Assembly: GCA_037954325.1 (NCBI GenBank)
Contig: JBBMNZ010000057.1
Coordinates: forward strand, 467,501-531,500
From: Fistularia commersonii
Taxonomy: Eukaryota; Chordata; Actinopteri; Syngnathiformes; Fistulariidae
DNA: 64,000 nt
Reading direction: 5' to 3'
The notes under the pieces are model-generated. The model was not told the DNA's origin and ran no database searches. It saw only the letters and a program-made list of their open reading frames with translations. Every line of letters begins with the position of its first letter. Position 1 is the first letter of the stretch. Both the position numbers and the translations under genes were made by a program. Below are positions 47,301 through 60,058 of this stretch, one piece after another.

Positions 47301-50300
47301 CGGAGGAGCGGAGGAGCGGAGAAGCGGAGGAGAGCGGAAGCCCGGCCGACAATTCGCCTTAGTCCCGCGGAGAGGGAGTACCAGGGCCTGGAGCCTGATT
47401 CGCTTATGTCCAGCAGTTCAGGAGTACCAGGGCCGGAGCGGTGGAGCGGAGGAGCGGAGGAGCGGAGGAGCGGAGGAGCGGATGAGAGGATGAGCGGATG
47501 AGCGGATGAGCGGATGAGCTGAGGAGAGCGGAAGCCCGGCCGGCAATTCGCCTGAGTCCCACGGAGAAGGAGTACCAGGGCCTAGAACCTGAGTCGCTTA
47601 TGTCCAGCAGTTCAGGAGTACCAGGGCCAGGAGCGGAGGAGCGGAGGAGCGCAGGAGCGGATGAGCGGATGAGCGGATGAGCGGATGAGCGGATGAGCGG
47701 ATGAGCGGATGAGCGGAGGAGCGGAGGAGCGGAGGAGCGGAGGAGAGCGGAAGGCCGGCCCACATTTCCCCTATGTCCCGCGGATTGGGAGTACCAGGGC
47801 TTGGAGCCTGATACACTTATGTCAAGCGGTCCGGAGTACCAGGGCCCGGAGCGGGGGAGCGGAAGAGCGGAGGAGCGGAGGAGAGCGGTAGCCCGGCAAA
47901 CAATTCGCCTAAGTCCCGCGGAGAGGGAGTAACAGGACCTGGAGCCTGATTCGCTTATGTCTAGCAGTTCAGGAGTACCAGGGCCCGGAGCGGACGAGCG
48001 GCGGAGCGGATGAGAGGAGAAGCGGAGGAGAGCGGAAGCCCGGCCGACAATTCGCCTAAGTCCCGCGGAAAGGGAGTACCAGGGCCTGGAGCCTGATTCG
48101 CTTATGGCAAGCAGTTCAGGAGTACCAGGGCCCAGAGCGGAGGAGCGGAGGAGCGGAGGAGCGGATGAGCGGATGAGCGGTGGAGCGGAGGAGCGGAGGA
48201 GTGGAGGAGCGGATGAGCGGAGAAGAGCGGAATCCGGCCGACAATTCGCCTGAGTCCCGCGGAAAGGGAGTACTAGGGCCAGAAGCGTGATTTAATGATG
48301 TTCAGCAATTCAGGAGTACCAGGCCGAGGTGCGGAGGAGCGGAGGGGCGGATGAGTGGAGGAGCGGAGGTGGGGAGGAGAGCGGAAGACCGGCCCACATT
48401 TCGCCTGAGTCCCGCGGATTGGGAGTACCAGGGCCTGGAGCCTGATTCGCTTATGGCAAGCAGTTCAGGAGTACCAGGGCCCAGAGCGGCGGAGCGGAGG
48501 AGCGGAGGAGCGGGGGAGCGGAGGAGCGGAGGAGCGGAGGGGCGGATGAGTGGAGGAGTGGAGGTGCGGAGGAGAGCGGAAGCCCGGCCCACATTTCGCC
48601 TGAGTCCCGCGGATTGGGAGTACCAGGGCCTGGAGCCTGATTCGCTTATGGCAAGCAGTTCAGGAGTACCAGGGCCCAGAGCGGATGAGCGGAGGAGCGG
48701 AGGAGCGGAGGGGCGGATGAGTGGAGGAGTGGAGGTGCGGAGGAGAGCGGAAGCCCGGCCCACATTTCGCCTGAGTCCCGCGGATTGGGAGTACCAGGGC
48801 CTGGAGCCTGATTCGCTTATGGCAAGCAGTTCAGGAGTACCAGGGCCCGAAGCGGAGGAGCAGAGGAGCGGAGGAGCGGAGGAGCGGAGGAGCGGAGGAG
48901 TGCGGAAGCCCGGCCGACAAATCGCCTTAGCCCAGCGGAGAGGGAGTACCAGGGCCTGGAGCCTGATTCGCTTATGTCCAGCAGTTAGGGGGAGTACCAG
49001 GGCCAGGAGCGGAGGAGCGGAGGAGCGGATGAGCAGAAGAACGTTTAAGCGGTGGAGCGGAGGGGCGGACGAGCGGAGGAGAGCGGAATCGGGCCGACAT
49101 CTCGCCTGAGTCCCGCGGAAAGGGAGTACCAGGGCCTGGAGCCTGATTCGCTTATGGCAAGCAGTTCAGGAGAACCGGGCCCAGGTGCGGAGGAGCGGAG
49201 GAGCGGAGGAGAGCGGAAGCCCGGCCAACAATTCGCCTAAGTCCCACGGAGAGGGAGTACCAGGGCCAGAAGCGTGATTTAATGATGTTCAGAAATTCAG
49301 GTGTACCAGGCCCAGGTGCGGAAGAGCGGAGGAGCGGATGAGTGGAGGAGCGGAGGTGGGGAGGAAAGCGGAAGACCGGCCCACATTTCGCCTGAGTCCC
49401 GCGGATTGGGAGTACCAGGGCCTGGAGCCTGATTCGCTTATGGCAAGCAGTTCAGGAGTACCAGGGCCTAGAGCGGAGGAGCGGAGGAGCGGTGGAGCGG
49501 AGGAGCGGAGAAGCGGAGGAGAGCGGAAGCCCGGCCGACAATTCGCCTTAGTCCCGCGGAGAGGGAGTACCAGGGCCTGGAGCCTGATTCGCTTATGTCC
49601 AGCAGTTCAGGAGTACCAGGGCCGGAGCGGTGGAGCGGAGGAGCGGAGGAGCGGAGGAGCGGAGGAGCGGATGAGAGGATGAGCGGATGAGCGGATGAGC
49701 GGATGAGCTGAGGAGAGCGGAAGCCCGGCCGGCAATTCGCCTGAGTCCCACGGAGAAGGAGTACCAGGGCCTAGAACCTGAGTCGCTTATGTCCAGCAGT
49801 TCAGGAGTACCAGGGCCAGGAGCGGAGGAGCGGAGGAGCGCAGGAGCGGATGAGCGGATGAGCGGATGAGCGGATGAGCGGATGAGCGGATGAGCGGATG
49901 AGCGGAGGAGCGGAGGAGCGGAGGAGCGGAGGAGAGCGGAAGGCCGGCCCACATTTCCCCTATGTCCCGCGGATTGGGAGTACCAGGGCTTGGAGCCTGA
50001 TACACTTATGTCAAGCGGTCCGGAGTACCAGGGCCCGGAGCGGGGGAGCGGAAGAGCGGAGGAGCGGAGGAGAGCGGTAGCCCGGCAAACAATTCGCCTA
50101 AGTCCCGCGGAGAGGGAGTAACAGGACCTGGAGCCTGATTCGCTTATGTCTAGCAGTTCAGGAGTACCAGGGCCCGGAGCGGACGAGCGGCGGAGCGGAT
50201 GAGAGGAGAAGCGGAGGAGAGCGGAAGCCCGGCCGACAATTCGCCTAAGTCCCGCGGAAAGGGAGTACCAGGGCCTGGAGCCTGATTCGCTTATGGCAAG

Positions 50301-50340
50301 CAGTTCAGGAGTACCAGGGCCCAGAGCGGAGGAGCGGAGG
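47149..50340 (+). repeat. array II 2,189-bp higher-order duplication
   Basis: Open-frame landmarks at 47,149, 47,404, 47,598 and 47,709 recur at 49,338, 49,593, 49,787 and 49,898, each exactly 2,189 bp on. Both copies carry the distinctive (GAGCGGAT)n run. Between them, 48,210-49,330 is a shortened third version of the 3.65-kb block. Confidence 0.83.
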
Positions 50341-51789
50341 AGCGGAGGAGCGGATGAGCGGATGAGCGGTGGAGCGGAGGAGCGGAGGAGCGGAGGTGAG
50401 CGGAAGCCCGGCCGACAATTCGCTTGAGTCCCGCGGAAGGGGAGTACCAGGGTCTGGAGCCTGAATCGCTTATGTCCAGCAGTTCAGGAGTACCAGGGAC
50501 AGGAGCGGATGAGCGGCAGAGCGGATGAGCGGAAGAACGGAGAAGCGGTGGAGCGGAGGAGCAAAGGAGCGGAGGAGCGGAGGAGCGGAGGAGCGGATGA
50601 GAGGAGAAGCGGAAGAGAGCGGAAGCCCGGCCGACAATACACCTGAGTCCCGCGGAGAGGGAGTACCAGGGCCTGGAGCCTGATTCACCCAGGTCCAGCA
50701 GTTCAGGAGTACCAGGGACAGGAGCGGATGAGCGGCGGAGCGGATGAGCGGAAGAACGGAGAAGCGGAGGAGCGGAGGAGCGGAGGAGCAGAGGCGCGGA
50801 GGAGCGGAGGAGAGCGGAAGCATGGACCACAATATGCCTAAATCCCGGAGAAAGGGAGTACCAGGGCCTGTAGCGTGATTAAATGATGTTCAGCAGTTCA
50901 GGAGTACCAGGGCCATTGCGGAGGAGCGGAGGAGCAAAGGAGCGGAGGGGCGGATGAGTGGAGGAGCGGAGGAGAGGGGAAGCACGGTCCACATTTCGCC
51001 AGAGTCCCGCGGATTGGGAGTACCAGGGCCTTGAGCAGGTTCACTTATATCCAACGGTCAGGAGTACCAGGAACTTGAGCGGAGGAGCGGAGGAGCGGAT
51101 GAGAAGAGAAGCGGAGGAGAGCGGAAGCCCGGCCGACAATTCACCTGAGTCCCGCGGAGAGGGAGTACCAGGGCCTGGAGCTTGATTCGCCCAGGTCCAG
51201 CAGTTCAGGAGTACCAGGGCCAGCAGCGGATGAGCGGCGGAGCGGATGAGCGGAAGAACGGAGAAGCGGAGGAGCGGAGGAGCGGAGGAGCGGAGGAGCG
51301 GAGGAGCGGAGGAGCGGAGGAGCGGAGGAGCGGAGGAGCGGAGGAGCGGAAGAGCAGAGGAGCGGAGGAGCGGAGGAGAGCGGAAGCCCGTCCGACAATT
51401 CGCCTGAGTCCCGCGGAAGGGGAGTACCAGGGTTTGGAGCCTGAATCGCTTATGTCCAGCAGTTCAGGAGTACCAGGGCCAGGATCGGAGGAGCGGAGGA
51501 GCGGAGTACCGGAGGAGCGGAGGAGCGGAGGAGCGGAGGAGCGGAGAAGCGGAGGAGCGGAGGAGAGGAGGAGCGGAAGAGCGGAGGAGCGGAGGAGTGG
51601 AGGAGAGGGGAAGCACGGTCCATATTTCGACAGAGTCCCGCGGATAGGGAGTAACAGGGCTTGGAGCCTGATTCGCTTATGTCCAGCAGTTCTGGAGTAC
51701 TAAGGCCCGGAGCGGATCAGCGGTGGAGCGGATGAGTGGAAGAACGGAGAAGCGGTGTAGCGGTGGAGCGGAGGAGCGGAGGAGCAGAC

Positions 51790-52581
51790 TTATGTTTCTC
51801 TTCTCAAAGGCGGGGAAGCTTTGGGGCAGCAGGACCCCTTAGACTGGCCAATATGAGCCTTCTATGGACATAGCTCTCCCGGACGTATGACCGGGGCTCC
51901 CGGACCTCTTGGTACATACTTGTGAATGATTGGATGAGCTAATGTTTGTTTGGTTGTGGATGCTTTTCGGCTAACGCTATTAGCACAGCTATGAAGACTT
52001 AAGGTGTGTGTGTGTCTGTGTGTGTGTGTGAGTGTCTTTGTGTGTTTGTGTGAGTGAGGTTGTTTTGGTGGGAGGGGGGGTCGCGGACAGGGAGTACCAG
52101 TGCCAAGAGCGGATGAGCTGAGGAGCGGAGGAGGGCAGAAGCCCGGCCCGTGATTCGCTTATGTCAAGCGGTTCGGGAATTCCAGGGCCCAAAGCGGAGG
52201 AGCGGTGGAGCTGAGCTGTGTGTGTGTCTTTGTGTGTTTGTGTGTCAGTGTGTTCTTGTGTGTGTATGTGTGAGAGTTTATTTAGGTGGAGGGGGGGAGT
52301 ACCAGGGCCCATAGCGGAAGAGCGGTGGAGCTGAGAAGCGGAGGAGCGGAGTAGCGGAAGTATTGTTTCTCCACTCAGAGGCGGGGAAGCTTGGGGGCAG
52401 CAGAACCCCTTAGATGGGCTAATATGAGCATTCTCCGGACATAGATCCCCCGGACGTATGATTGGAGCTCCCGGACCATTGGGCACACACATGTGAATGA
52501 GTGGAAGAGCTAATGTTTGTTTAGTTGTGGATGCGTTTCGGCTAATGCTATTAGCACAGCTATGATGAGTTAAGGTTTGCA

Positions 52582-52613
<32 letters not shown>

Positions 52614-53765
52614 AGTGTGTCTGTGTGTGTGTGTGAGAGTTTGTTTAGGTGGGGGGGGGTCGCGGACAGGGAGTACCAGGGCCTCGAGCGGATGAGCTGA
52701 GGAGCAGAGGAGGGCATAAGCCCAGCCCGTGATTCCCTTATATCCAGCGGTTCGGGAGTTCCAGGGCCCAAAGCGGAAAAGCGGAGGAGCGGAGAAGCGG
52801 AGGAGTGGAGGAGAGCAGAAGCACCTCTCGCAATTCTCCTGAGTTTGCAGGATCGGGAGTACCAGGGCCAATAGCGGAGGAGCGGAGGTGTTGAGAAGCG
52901 GAGGAGCGGAGGAGCGATATTATATTTCTCTTCTCAAAGGCGGGGAAGCTTGGGGGCAGCAGGACCCCTTAGACCGGCAAATGTGAGCCTTCTCCGGACA
53001 TAGATGCCCCGGACGTATGACCGGAGATCCAGGACCTCTGGGCACATACATTTGAATGAGTGGACGAGCTAATGTTTGTTTGGTTGTGGATGCGTTTCGG
53101 CTAATGCTATTAGCACAGCTATGATGACTTAAGGTGTGTGTGTGTGTGGGTGTTTGTGTGTTTGTGTGTTTTTGTGTTCTTGTGTGTGTGTGTGTGTGTG
53201 TGTGTTTGTGTGTGTTTGTGGATCGGGAGTACCAGGGCCTATAGCGGAGGAGCGGTGGAGCGGAGAAGCGGACCATTGGGCACACACATGTGAATGAGTG
53301 GATGAGCTAATGTTTGTTTGGTTGTGGATGCATTTCGGCTAATGCTATTAGCACAGCTATCATGACTTAATGTGTGTATGTGTGTCAGTGTGTGTGTGTG
53401 TGTGAGTGTCTTTGTGTATGTGTGTGATAGTTTGTTTTGGTAGGGGGGGGGGGGGGGTCACGGACAAGGAGTACCAGGGCACACACATGTGAATGAGTGG
53501 AGGAGCTAATGTTTGTTTGGTTGTGGATGCGTTTCGGCTAAAGCTATTAGCACAGCTATGAAGACTTAAGGTGTGTGTATGAGTGTATATGTGTGTCTGT
53601 GTGTGTGTGAGTGTCTTTGTGTGTGTGAGAGGCTCTTTTGGTGGGGGGGGGGTCGCGGACAGGGAGTACCATAGGGCACACACATGTGAATGAGTGGATG
53701 AGCTAATGTTTGTTTGGTTGTGGATGCGTTTCGGCTAATGCTATTAGCACAGCTATGCTGAGTTA

Positions 53766-53806
<41 letters not shown>

Positions 53807-54592
53807 TGTGTTTTTGTGTGTGTGTGAGTGATTTTGTGTGAGAGTTTGTTTAGGTGGGGGGGGGGAGTACCAGGGCCCATAGCGGAGGAGCGGTGGAGCT
53901 GAGAAGCGGAGGAGCGGAGGAGCGGAGGTAATGTTTCTTCTCTCAGAGGCGGGGAAGCTTGGGGGCAGAACCCCTTAGACGGGCTAATGTGAGCATTCTC
54001 CGGACATAGATCCCCCGGTCGTATGATTGGAGCTGCCGGACCATTGGGCACACACATGTGAATGAGTGGATGAGCTAATGTTTGTTTGGTTGTGGATGCG
54101 TTTCGGCTAATGCTATTAGCACAGCTAAGATGAGTTAAGGTGTGTGTGTGTGTGTGTCTGTGTGTGTGTTCGTGTGTGTGTGTGTGTGTGAGTTTGTTTA
54201 GGTGGGGGGGGGGTCGCGGACAGGGAGTACCAGGGCCTCGAACAGATGAGCTGAGGAGCGGAGGAGGGCAGATGCCCGGCCTTAATTCGCTTATGTCCAG
54301 CGGTTCGGGAATTCCAGGGCCCAAAGCGGAGGAGCAGTGGTGCTGAGAAGCGGAGGAGCGGAGGAGCGGAGTAGCAGACGTATAGTTTCTCCTCTCAGAG
54401 GCGGGGAAGCTTGGGGGCATCAGAACCCCTTAGATGGGCTAATGTGAGCATTCTCCGGACATAGATCCCCCGAACGTATGATTGGAGCTCCCGGACCATT
54501 GGGCACACACATGTGAATGAGTGGATGAGCTAATGTTTGTTTGGTTGTGGATGCGTTTCGGCTAATGCTATTAGCACAGCTATGATGAGTTA

Positions 54593-54629
<37 letters not shown>

Positions 54630-57600
54630 TGTTTGTTTGTTTTTGTGTCTGTGTGAGGGTGGTCATGTGTGTGTGTGTGAGAGTTTGTTTAGGTGGAGGG
54701 GGGGTACCAAGGCCCATCGCGGAAGAGCGGTGGAGCGGAGAAGCGGAGGAATGGAGGAGCGGAGGTCATTTTTCTCTTCTCAAAGGCAGAGGATGGGAAG
54801 TTTGGGGGCAGTAGGACGCTTTAGACCAGCCACTGTGAGCCTTCTCCAGATATAGATCCCCCGGACGTATGATTGGAGCTCCCGGACCATTGGGCACACA
54901 CATGTGAATGAGTGGATGAGCTAATGTTTGTTTGGTAGTGGATGCGTTTCGGCTAATGCTATTAGCACAGCTATGATGAGTTAAGGTGTGTTTGTGTATG
55001 TGTGTGTGTGTGCGTGTGTGTGTTTGTGTGTTTTTGTGTGTGAGTGAGTGTGTTTAGGTGGGGGGGGGGGGGTACCAGGGCCCATAGCCGAGGAGCGGTG
55101 GAGCTGAGAAGCGGAGGAGCGGAGTAGCGGAGGTATTGTTTCTCCTCTCAGAGGCGGGGAATCTTGGGAGCTATTAGCACAGGTATGATGACTTAAGGTG
55201 TGTGTGTGTGTGTGTGTGTTTGTGTGTTTGTGTGTTGTGTGTTCTTGTGTGTGTGTGTGTGTGTGTGTTTGTGTGTGCGTTTGTGTATATGTGTGTGACA
55301 ATTTGTTTAGGTGGGGGGGGCGCGGACAGGGGGTAGCTGGGCCTGGAGCGGATGAGCTGTGGAGCGGATGGAGGGCAAAGGCACGTCCCATAATTCTCCT
55401 GAGTCCGGCGGATCGGGAGTACCAGGGCCCATAGCGGAGGAGCGGAGGAGCGGTGGAGCAGAGAAGCGAACCATTGGGCACACACATGTGAATGAGTGGA
55501 TGAGCTAATGTTTGTTTGGTTGTGGATGCATTTCGGCTAATGCTATTAGCACAACTATGATGACTTAATGTGTGTATGTGTGTCAGTGTGTGTGTGTGTG
55601 TGTGAGTGTCTTTGTGTATGTGTATGACAGTTTGTTTTGGTGGGGGGGGGGGGTCGCGGACACGGAGTACCAGGGCACACACATGTGAATGAGTGGATGA
55701 GCTAATGTTTGTTTGGTTGTGGATGCGTTTCGGCTAAAGCTATTAGCACAGCTATGATGAGTTAAGGTGTGTGTGTATGTGTGTGTGTGTGTGTTTGTGT
55801 GTTTTTGTGTGTGTGTGAGTGATTTTGTGTGAGAGTTTGTTTAGGTGGGGGGGGGGGGGGGGGAGTACCAGGGCCCATAGCGGAGGAGCAGTGGAGCTGA
55901 GAAGCGGAGGAGCAGAGGAGCGAAGGTAATGTTTCTTCTCTCAGAGGCGGGGAAGCTTGGGGGCAGAAGAACCCCTTAGACGGGCTAATGCTCACATTCT
56001 CCGGACATAGATCCCCCGGACGTATGATTGGAGCTCCCGGACCATTGGGCACACACATGTGAATGAGTGGATGAGCTAATGTTTGTTTGGTCGTGGATGC
56101 GTTTCGGCTAATGCTATTAGCACAACTATGATGAGTTAAGGTGTGTTTGTGTGTGTGTTTGTGTGTGTGTATGTGTGTGTGTGTGTGTGCGTGTGTGTGT
56201 TTGTGTGTTTTTGTGTGTGTGTGAGTGTGTTTAGGTGGGGGGGTTAACAGGGCCCATAGCGGAGGAGCGGTGGAGCTGAGAAGCGGAGTAGCGGAGGTAT
56301 TGTTTCTCCTCTCAGAGGCGGGGAAGCTTGGGAGCTATTAGCACAGGTATGATGACTTAAGGTGTGTGTGTGTGTGTGTGTTTGTGTGTTTGTGTGTTCT
56401 TGTGTGTTTGTGTGTTCTTGTGTGTGTGTGTGTGTGTGTTTGTGTGTGCGATTGTGTATATGTGTGTGACAGTTTGTTTAGGTGGGGGGGGGGCGCGGAC
56501 AGGGGGTAGCTGGGCCTGGAGCGGATGAGCTGTGGAGCGGATGGAGGGCAGAAGCACGTCCCATTCAGCCGCCGGCAACCATAAAAACCTATCTTTAACT
56601 TAAAAACAAACAAAAATGTGCAATATCTCATTTCTGTGCAATATTCAGAAACTGTGCAATATTTCATCTCATAACAGCTACATTGTGCAATATTTCATCT
56701 CATCTCATAACAGCTACACTATAATGTTCCCTTCTATCATACTATTGCGCACTCCTTACCTCACTTGTTACTAAGACACTTATAGTTTTATCAGTGCTTA
56801 CTAAGACACTCTATAGTTTCACTGAAACACTTTATAGTTTATAGTTTATTTTTATTTATAATTCTGCCTTTCTTTTATTATTTATTACTGTTATATTTTC
56901 TGTAACTATGGCACTGCAATTTCCTTCGGGATTAATAAAGTTGTTCTGATTCTTATTCTTAATTCTCCTGAGTCCGGCGGATCGGGAGTACCAGGGCCCA
57001 TAGTGGAGGAGCGGTGGAGCGGAGAAGCGGACCATTGGGCACACACATGTGAATGAGTGGATGAGCTAATGTTTGTTTGGTTGTGGATGCGTTCGGCTAA
57101 TGCTACTAGCACAGCTATGATGACTTAATGTGTGTATGTGTGTCAGTGTGTGTGTGTGTGTGAGTGTCTTTGTGTATGTGTGTGATAGTTTGTTTTGGTG
57201 GGGGGGGGGTCGCGGACACGGAGTACCAGGGCACACACATGTGAATGAGTGGATGAGCTAATGTTTGTTTGGTTGTGGATGCGTTTCGGCTAAAGCTATT
57301 AGCACAGCTATGAAGACTTAAGGTATGTGTATGTGATTATGTGTGTGTCTGTGTGTGTGTGAGTGTCTTTGTGTGTGTGTGTGTGTGTGAGAGGCTCTTT
57401 TTGTGGGGGGAGGGGTCGTGGACAGGGAGTACCATTGGGCACACACATGTGAATGAGTGGTTTAGCTAATGTTTGTTTGGTTGTGAATGCGTTTCGGCTA
57501 ATGCTATTAGCACAGCTATGATAAGTTCAGGTGTGTGTGTATGTGTGTGTGTGTGTGTGTTTGTGTGTTTTTGTGTGTGTGTGAGTGATTTTGTGTGAGA

Positions 57601-57903
57601 GTTTGTTTAGGTGGGGGGGAGGGGGGGGAGTACCAGGGCCCATCGCGGAGGAGCGGTGGAGCTGAGAAGCGGAGGAGCAGAGGAGCGGAGGTAATGTTTC
57701 TTCTCTCAGAGGCGGGGAAGCTTGGGGGCAGAAGAACCCCTTAGACGGGCTAATGTGAGCATTCTCCGGACATAGATCACCCGGTAGTATGATTGGAGCT
57801 GCCGGACCATTGGGCACACACATGTGAATGAGTGGATGAGCTAATGTTTGTTTGGTTGTGGATGCGTTTCGGCTAATGCTATTAGCACAGCTAAGATGAG
57901 TTA

Positions 57904-57944
<41 letters not shown>

Positions 57945-58132
57945 TTTTTGTGTCTGTGTGAGTGTGTTCGTGTGTGTATGTGTGAGAGTTTGTTTAGGTG
58001 GGGGGGGGTACCAGGGCCCATCGCGGAGGAGCGGAGGAGCGGTGGAGCGGAGAAGCGGAGGAATGGAGGAGCGGAGGTAATGTTTCTCTTCTCAATGGCA
58101 GAGGATGGGAAGTTTAGGGGCAGTAGGACGCC
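51790..58132 (+). repeat. TG/G composite tandem array II
   Basis: Same unit structure and orientation as array I, with TG tracts for example near 52,582-52,640, 53,767-53,804, 54,594-54,627 and 57,906-57,941. It starts when the minisatellite gives way to ttatgtttctcttctcaaaggcggggaagc. It ends abruptly at ggacgcc, joined to ggtgcgagcgatgcg, the old diverged unit. Confidence 0.92.
56564..56959 (+). mobile_element. 3' tail of a non-LTR retrotransposon inserted in a composite unit
   Basis: About 396 bp of AT-rich sequence interrupts a composite unit between gcacgtccca and taattctcctgag, which are contiguous in the sister unit near 55,380. The end reads gcaatttccttcgggattaataaag followed by ttctgattcttattctt. 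This is the style of tail seen on many fish L2/RTE-type LINEs and their SINEs: AATAAA then short imperfect repeats. Inside, tgtgcaatatttcatctcataacagctaca is present about twice. There is no coding sequence and no clear target duplication. The exact family is uncertain. Confidence 0.7.
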
Positions 58133-58440
58133 GGTGCGAGCGATGCGTTTCAAGGCGTATTGCATGTGTGTATGGAGGGGGGGGGTCTACAGGACACCGC
58201 GGACCGGCAATGGTGCACCTTCTCTGGACATCGATCCCCGAAACGTCGGCGTGGAGCTCCCGGAGCAGCCGGCGTGTACATGTGAATGAATGGAGGAGCT
58301 AATGTGTGTGTGTGGGGTGGTGGGGGGGGGGGGGGGGGCCGTTTCGGCTAATGCTATCAGCACAGCTATGATTATCCCCAGAACGTTGAGAACGAGCTCC
58401 CGGAACTCCAGACATGCGTATATAAAAGAGTGGAATTAAG
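58133..58440 (+). repeat. old diverged composite unit, second copy (5' truncated)
   Basis: It matches 34,262-34,574 and lacks the C-run and LINE-tail part found upstream in the other copies. The tatataaaag motif is at 58,419-58,428. A G-run of about 16 is near 58,323-58,338. Confidence 0.78.
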
Positions 58441-58452
58441 GTGTGTGTGAGT

Positions 58453-58512
<60 letters not shown>
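58441..58512 (+). repeat. (TG)n microsatellite abutting LINE copy 2
   Basis: About 70 bp of TG, shorter than the tract at LINE copy 1 but at the identical junction, gtgtgggacagaaataatg. Confidence 0.92.
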
Positions 58513-58513
<1 letters not shown>

Positions 58514-58524
58514 GGACAGAAATA

Positions 58525-59661
58525 ATGTCGGGGACAGAAATTGTTATTAGCCTGCTGGCAGATGACACAACCTTAGTTTTGAAAAATGAACATCAAGTCC
58601 CAATAAGCGTTGAAAAAATTAAAACATTCTCCAAGGCTTCAGGATTGTCATTAAACTTAAAGAAATGCAAACTTCTTGAGCTGCATGACTCACCACTAAA
58701 GGAAATCAGTAATGTTCCTATCAAATCAGAAATAAAATACTTGAGCATTTTCCTATCTAAGGACCAAAAGTTAAATCAATCCAGGAACATTGAATCTAAA
58801 CTGAATCAAAGTAAAGCTAAATTGAATATATTGCTCCAAAGAGATTTATCAATATTAGGCCGGATATATTTGACTAAAATGGAATGTTTATCCAGATGTA
58901 TATACCCAGTGTATTCCAATGCTGCTCCAAATCAACTCATAAAATCTATTAACCAAATAAATTTCAACTTTATCTGGAGGAACAGACCACACCATCTAAA
59001 AAACTCTCATATGGTGAAAGAAACAAGTGAAGGAGGGCTGAAAGTGATAGAGTTGGACTGCCTGAATGGGACATTGAAGGTGAACTGGTTGAAATCCTGG
59101 ATCAAACATCATCATTCTTTCTGGTATTGTACTCCAAACTACTTATTCAACATAGTCGGCAGCCTAAGTCTTCTACTTGTCTCTGACTTGGATATCAACA
59201 AGATTCCTGTCCAATTTTCAGAGTTCCATAAACAAATACTATTATACTGGAAAATGATATATGTACACAATTTCTCACCACACAGTACAATAATTTGGAA
59301 CAATAGATATGTACTGCGTGGCAACAAACCTCTGTTTTACAAGGAATGCTTTGAGAAAGGTATATGGTCAATAATTGACTTGATGGATGACAATGGCAGT
59401 CATCTAGACTATGAACAGTTCTGTACTACACACAGATTTAAGCCTCCCATATTAGAGTTGATAAAGTCACGAAACGCACTGCCTCGACAATTTGTATTCC
59501 TGACCAAAAATATAATGACGCACCGAACCGTACAACCACAGTTACCCCGACTATCACTCCAGGGAATCTCAATTCTGGACAGAAAGTGCAGCAACTCCTT
59601 TATTAGGACATGTTTCACAGGAAACTTATTCCCTGGACGTCAAAACAAAAATAATATTTGA
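58525..59661 (+). pseudogene. LINE ORF2 C-terminal half, copy 2
   Basis: It carries the same content as the copy at 34,689: LADDTTLVL near the start, SGLSLNLKKCK, FNFIWRN, and a stop at 59,659. Amino-acid differences include Gly-Pro to Gly-Arg in the DLSILG segment and Lys to Arg after FIWRN. Sharing of the terminal stop shows the lesion is older than the duplication. Confidence 0.88.
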
Positions 59662-59755
59662 AATAAATTTGATAAGGAATCGATTGCCACGCTGCGAACT
59701 ATGTGTCTGACTCTACCCATACCCCCCAAGGCAAAAAGAGACCCACTTCTAAATT

Positions 59756-60058
59756 ATGAATGACATCTACCCATCTAAGGAATTATTGCGGGTACGCTTT
59801 ACTTTTGAAGATAATATTTGTACATTTTGTGAAGACAACATTGAAACCACTGACCATATATTTTTTCTCATTCTCATTCCATCATCACCAGTTTCCCTCT
59901 CAAAAGATGATATCACATTTGGTTTACTTATAAGCAACATAACAGATGAACTCTATGTCAATGTTCTTTTAGGCCTGGCCAAGTTCTTCATTCACAAAAA
60001 CAGAATGCAAAAATGCTCCCCAAATTTTAATTTCTTCATAAACGATTTTGAATTATAA
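59756..60058 (+). pseudogene. LINE ORF2 C-terminal Cys-rich segment, copy 2
   Basis: It corresponds to 35,920-36,222 with two residue differences (Arg to Tyr after DEL, and Leu to Phe after SPN). The CX2C...H segment is intact. The frame is offset from the upstream half as in copy 1. Confidence 0.8.

Larger units (their letters stand above)
37761..51789 (+). repeat. GC-rich minisatellite array II
   Basis: Same family as array I: octamer GAGCGGAG, anchors tgattcgcttatg and gagtaccagggcc, and cccggcc followed by tcccgcgg. Unit variants are different from array I, with frequent cttatggcaagcagttcagg, gcccacatttcgcctgag and an ataacgtttaagcgg or agaacgtttaagcgg block. Local runs of the variant octamer GAGCGGAT occur near 47,655-47,710 and 49,844-49,899. 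No gene is seen. Long open frames (up to 252 codons at 48,351-49,109) are repeat translations. Confidence 0.94.

Noticed and set aside
48351..49109. A 252-codon plus-strand open frame in array II
   Set aside because: It is pure repeat translation (the ERRSGGAE cycle and anchor blocks) that shifts phase with octamer number; not a gene.
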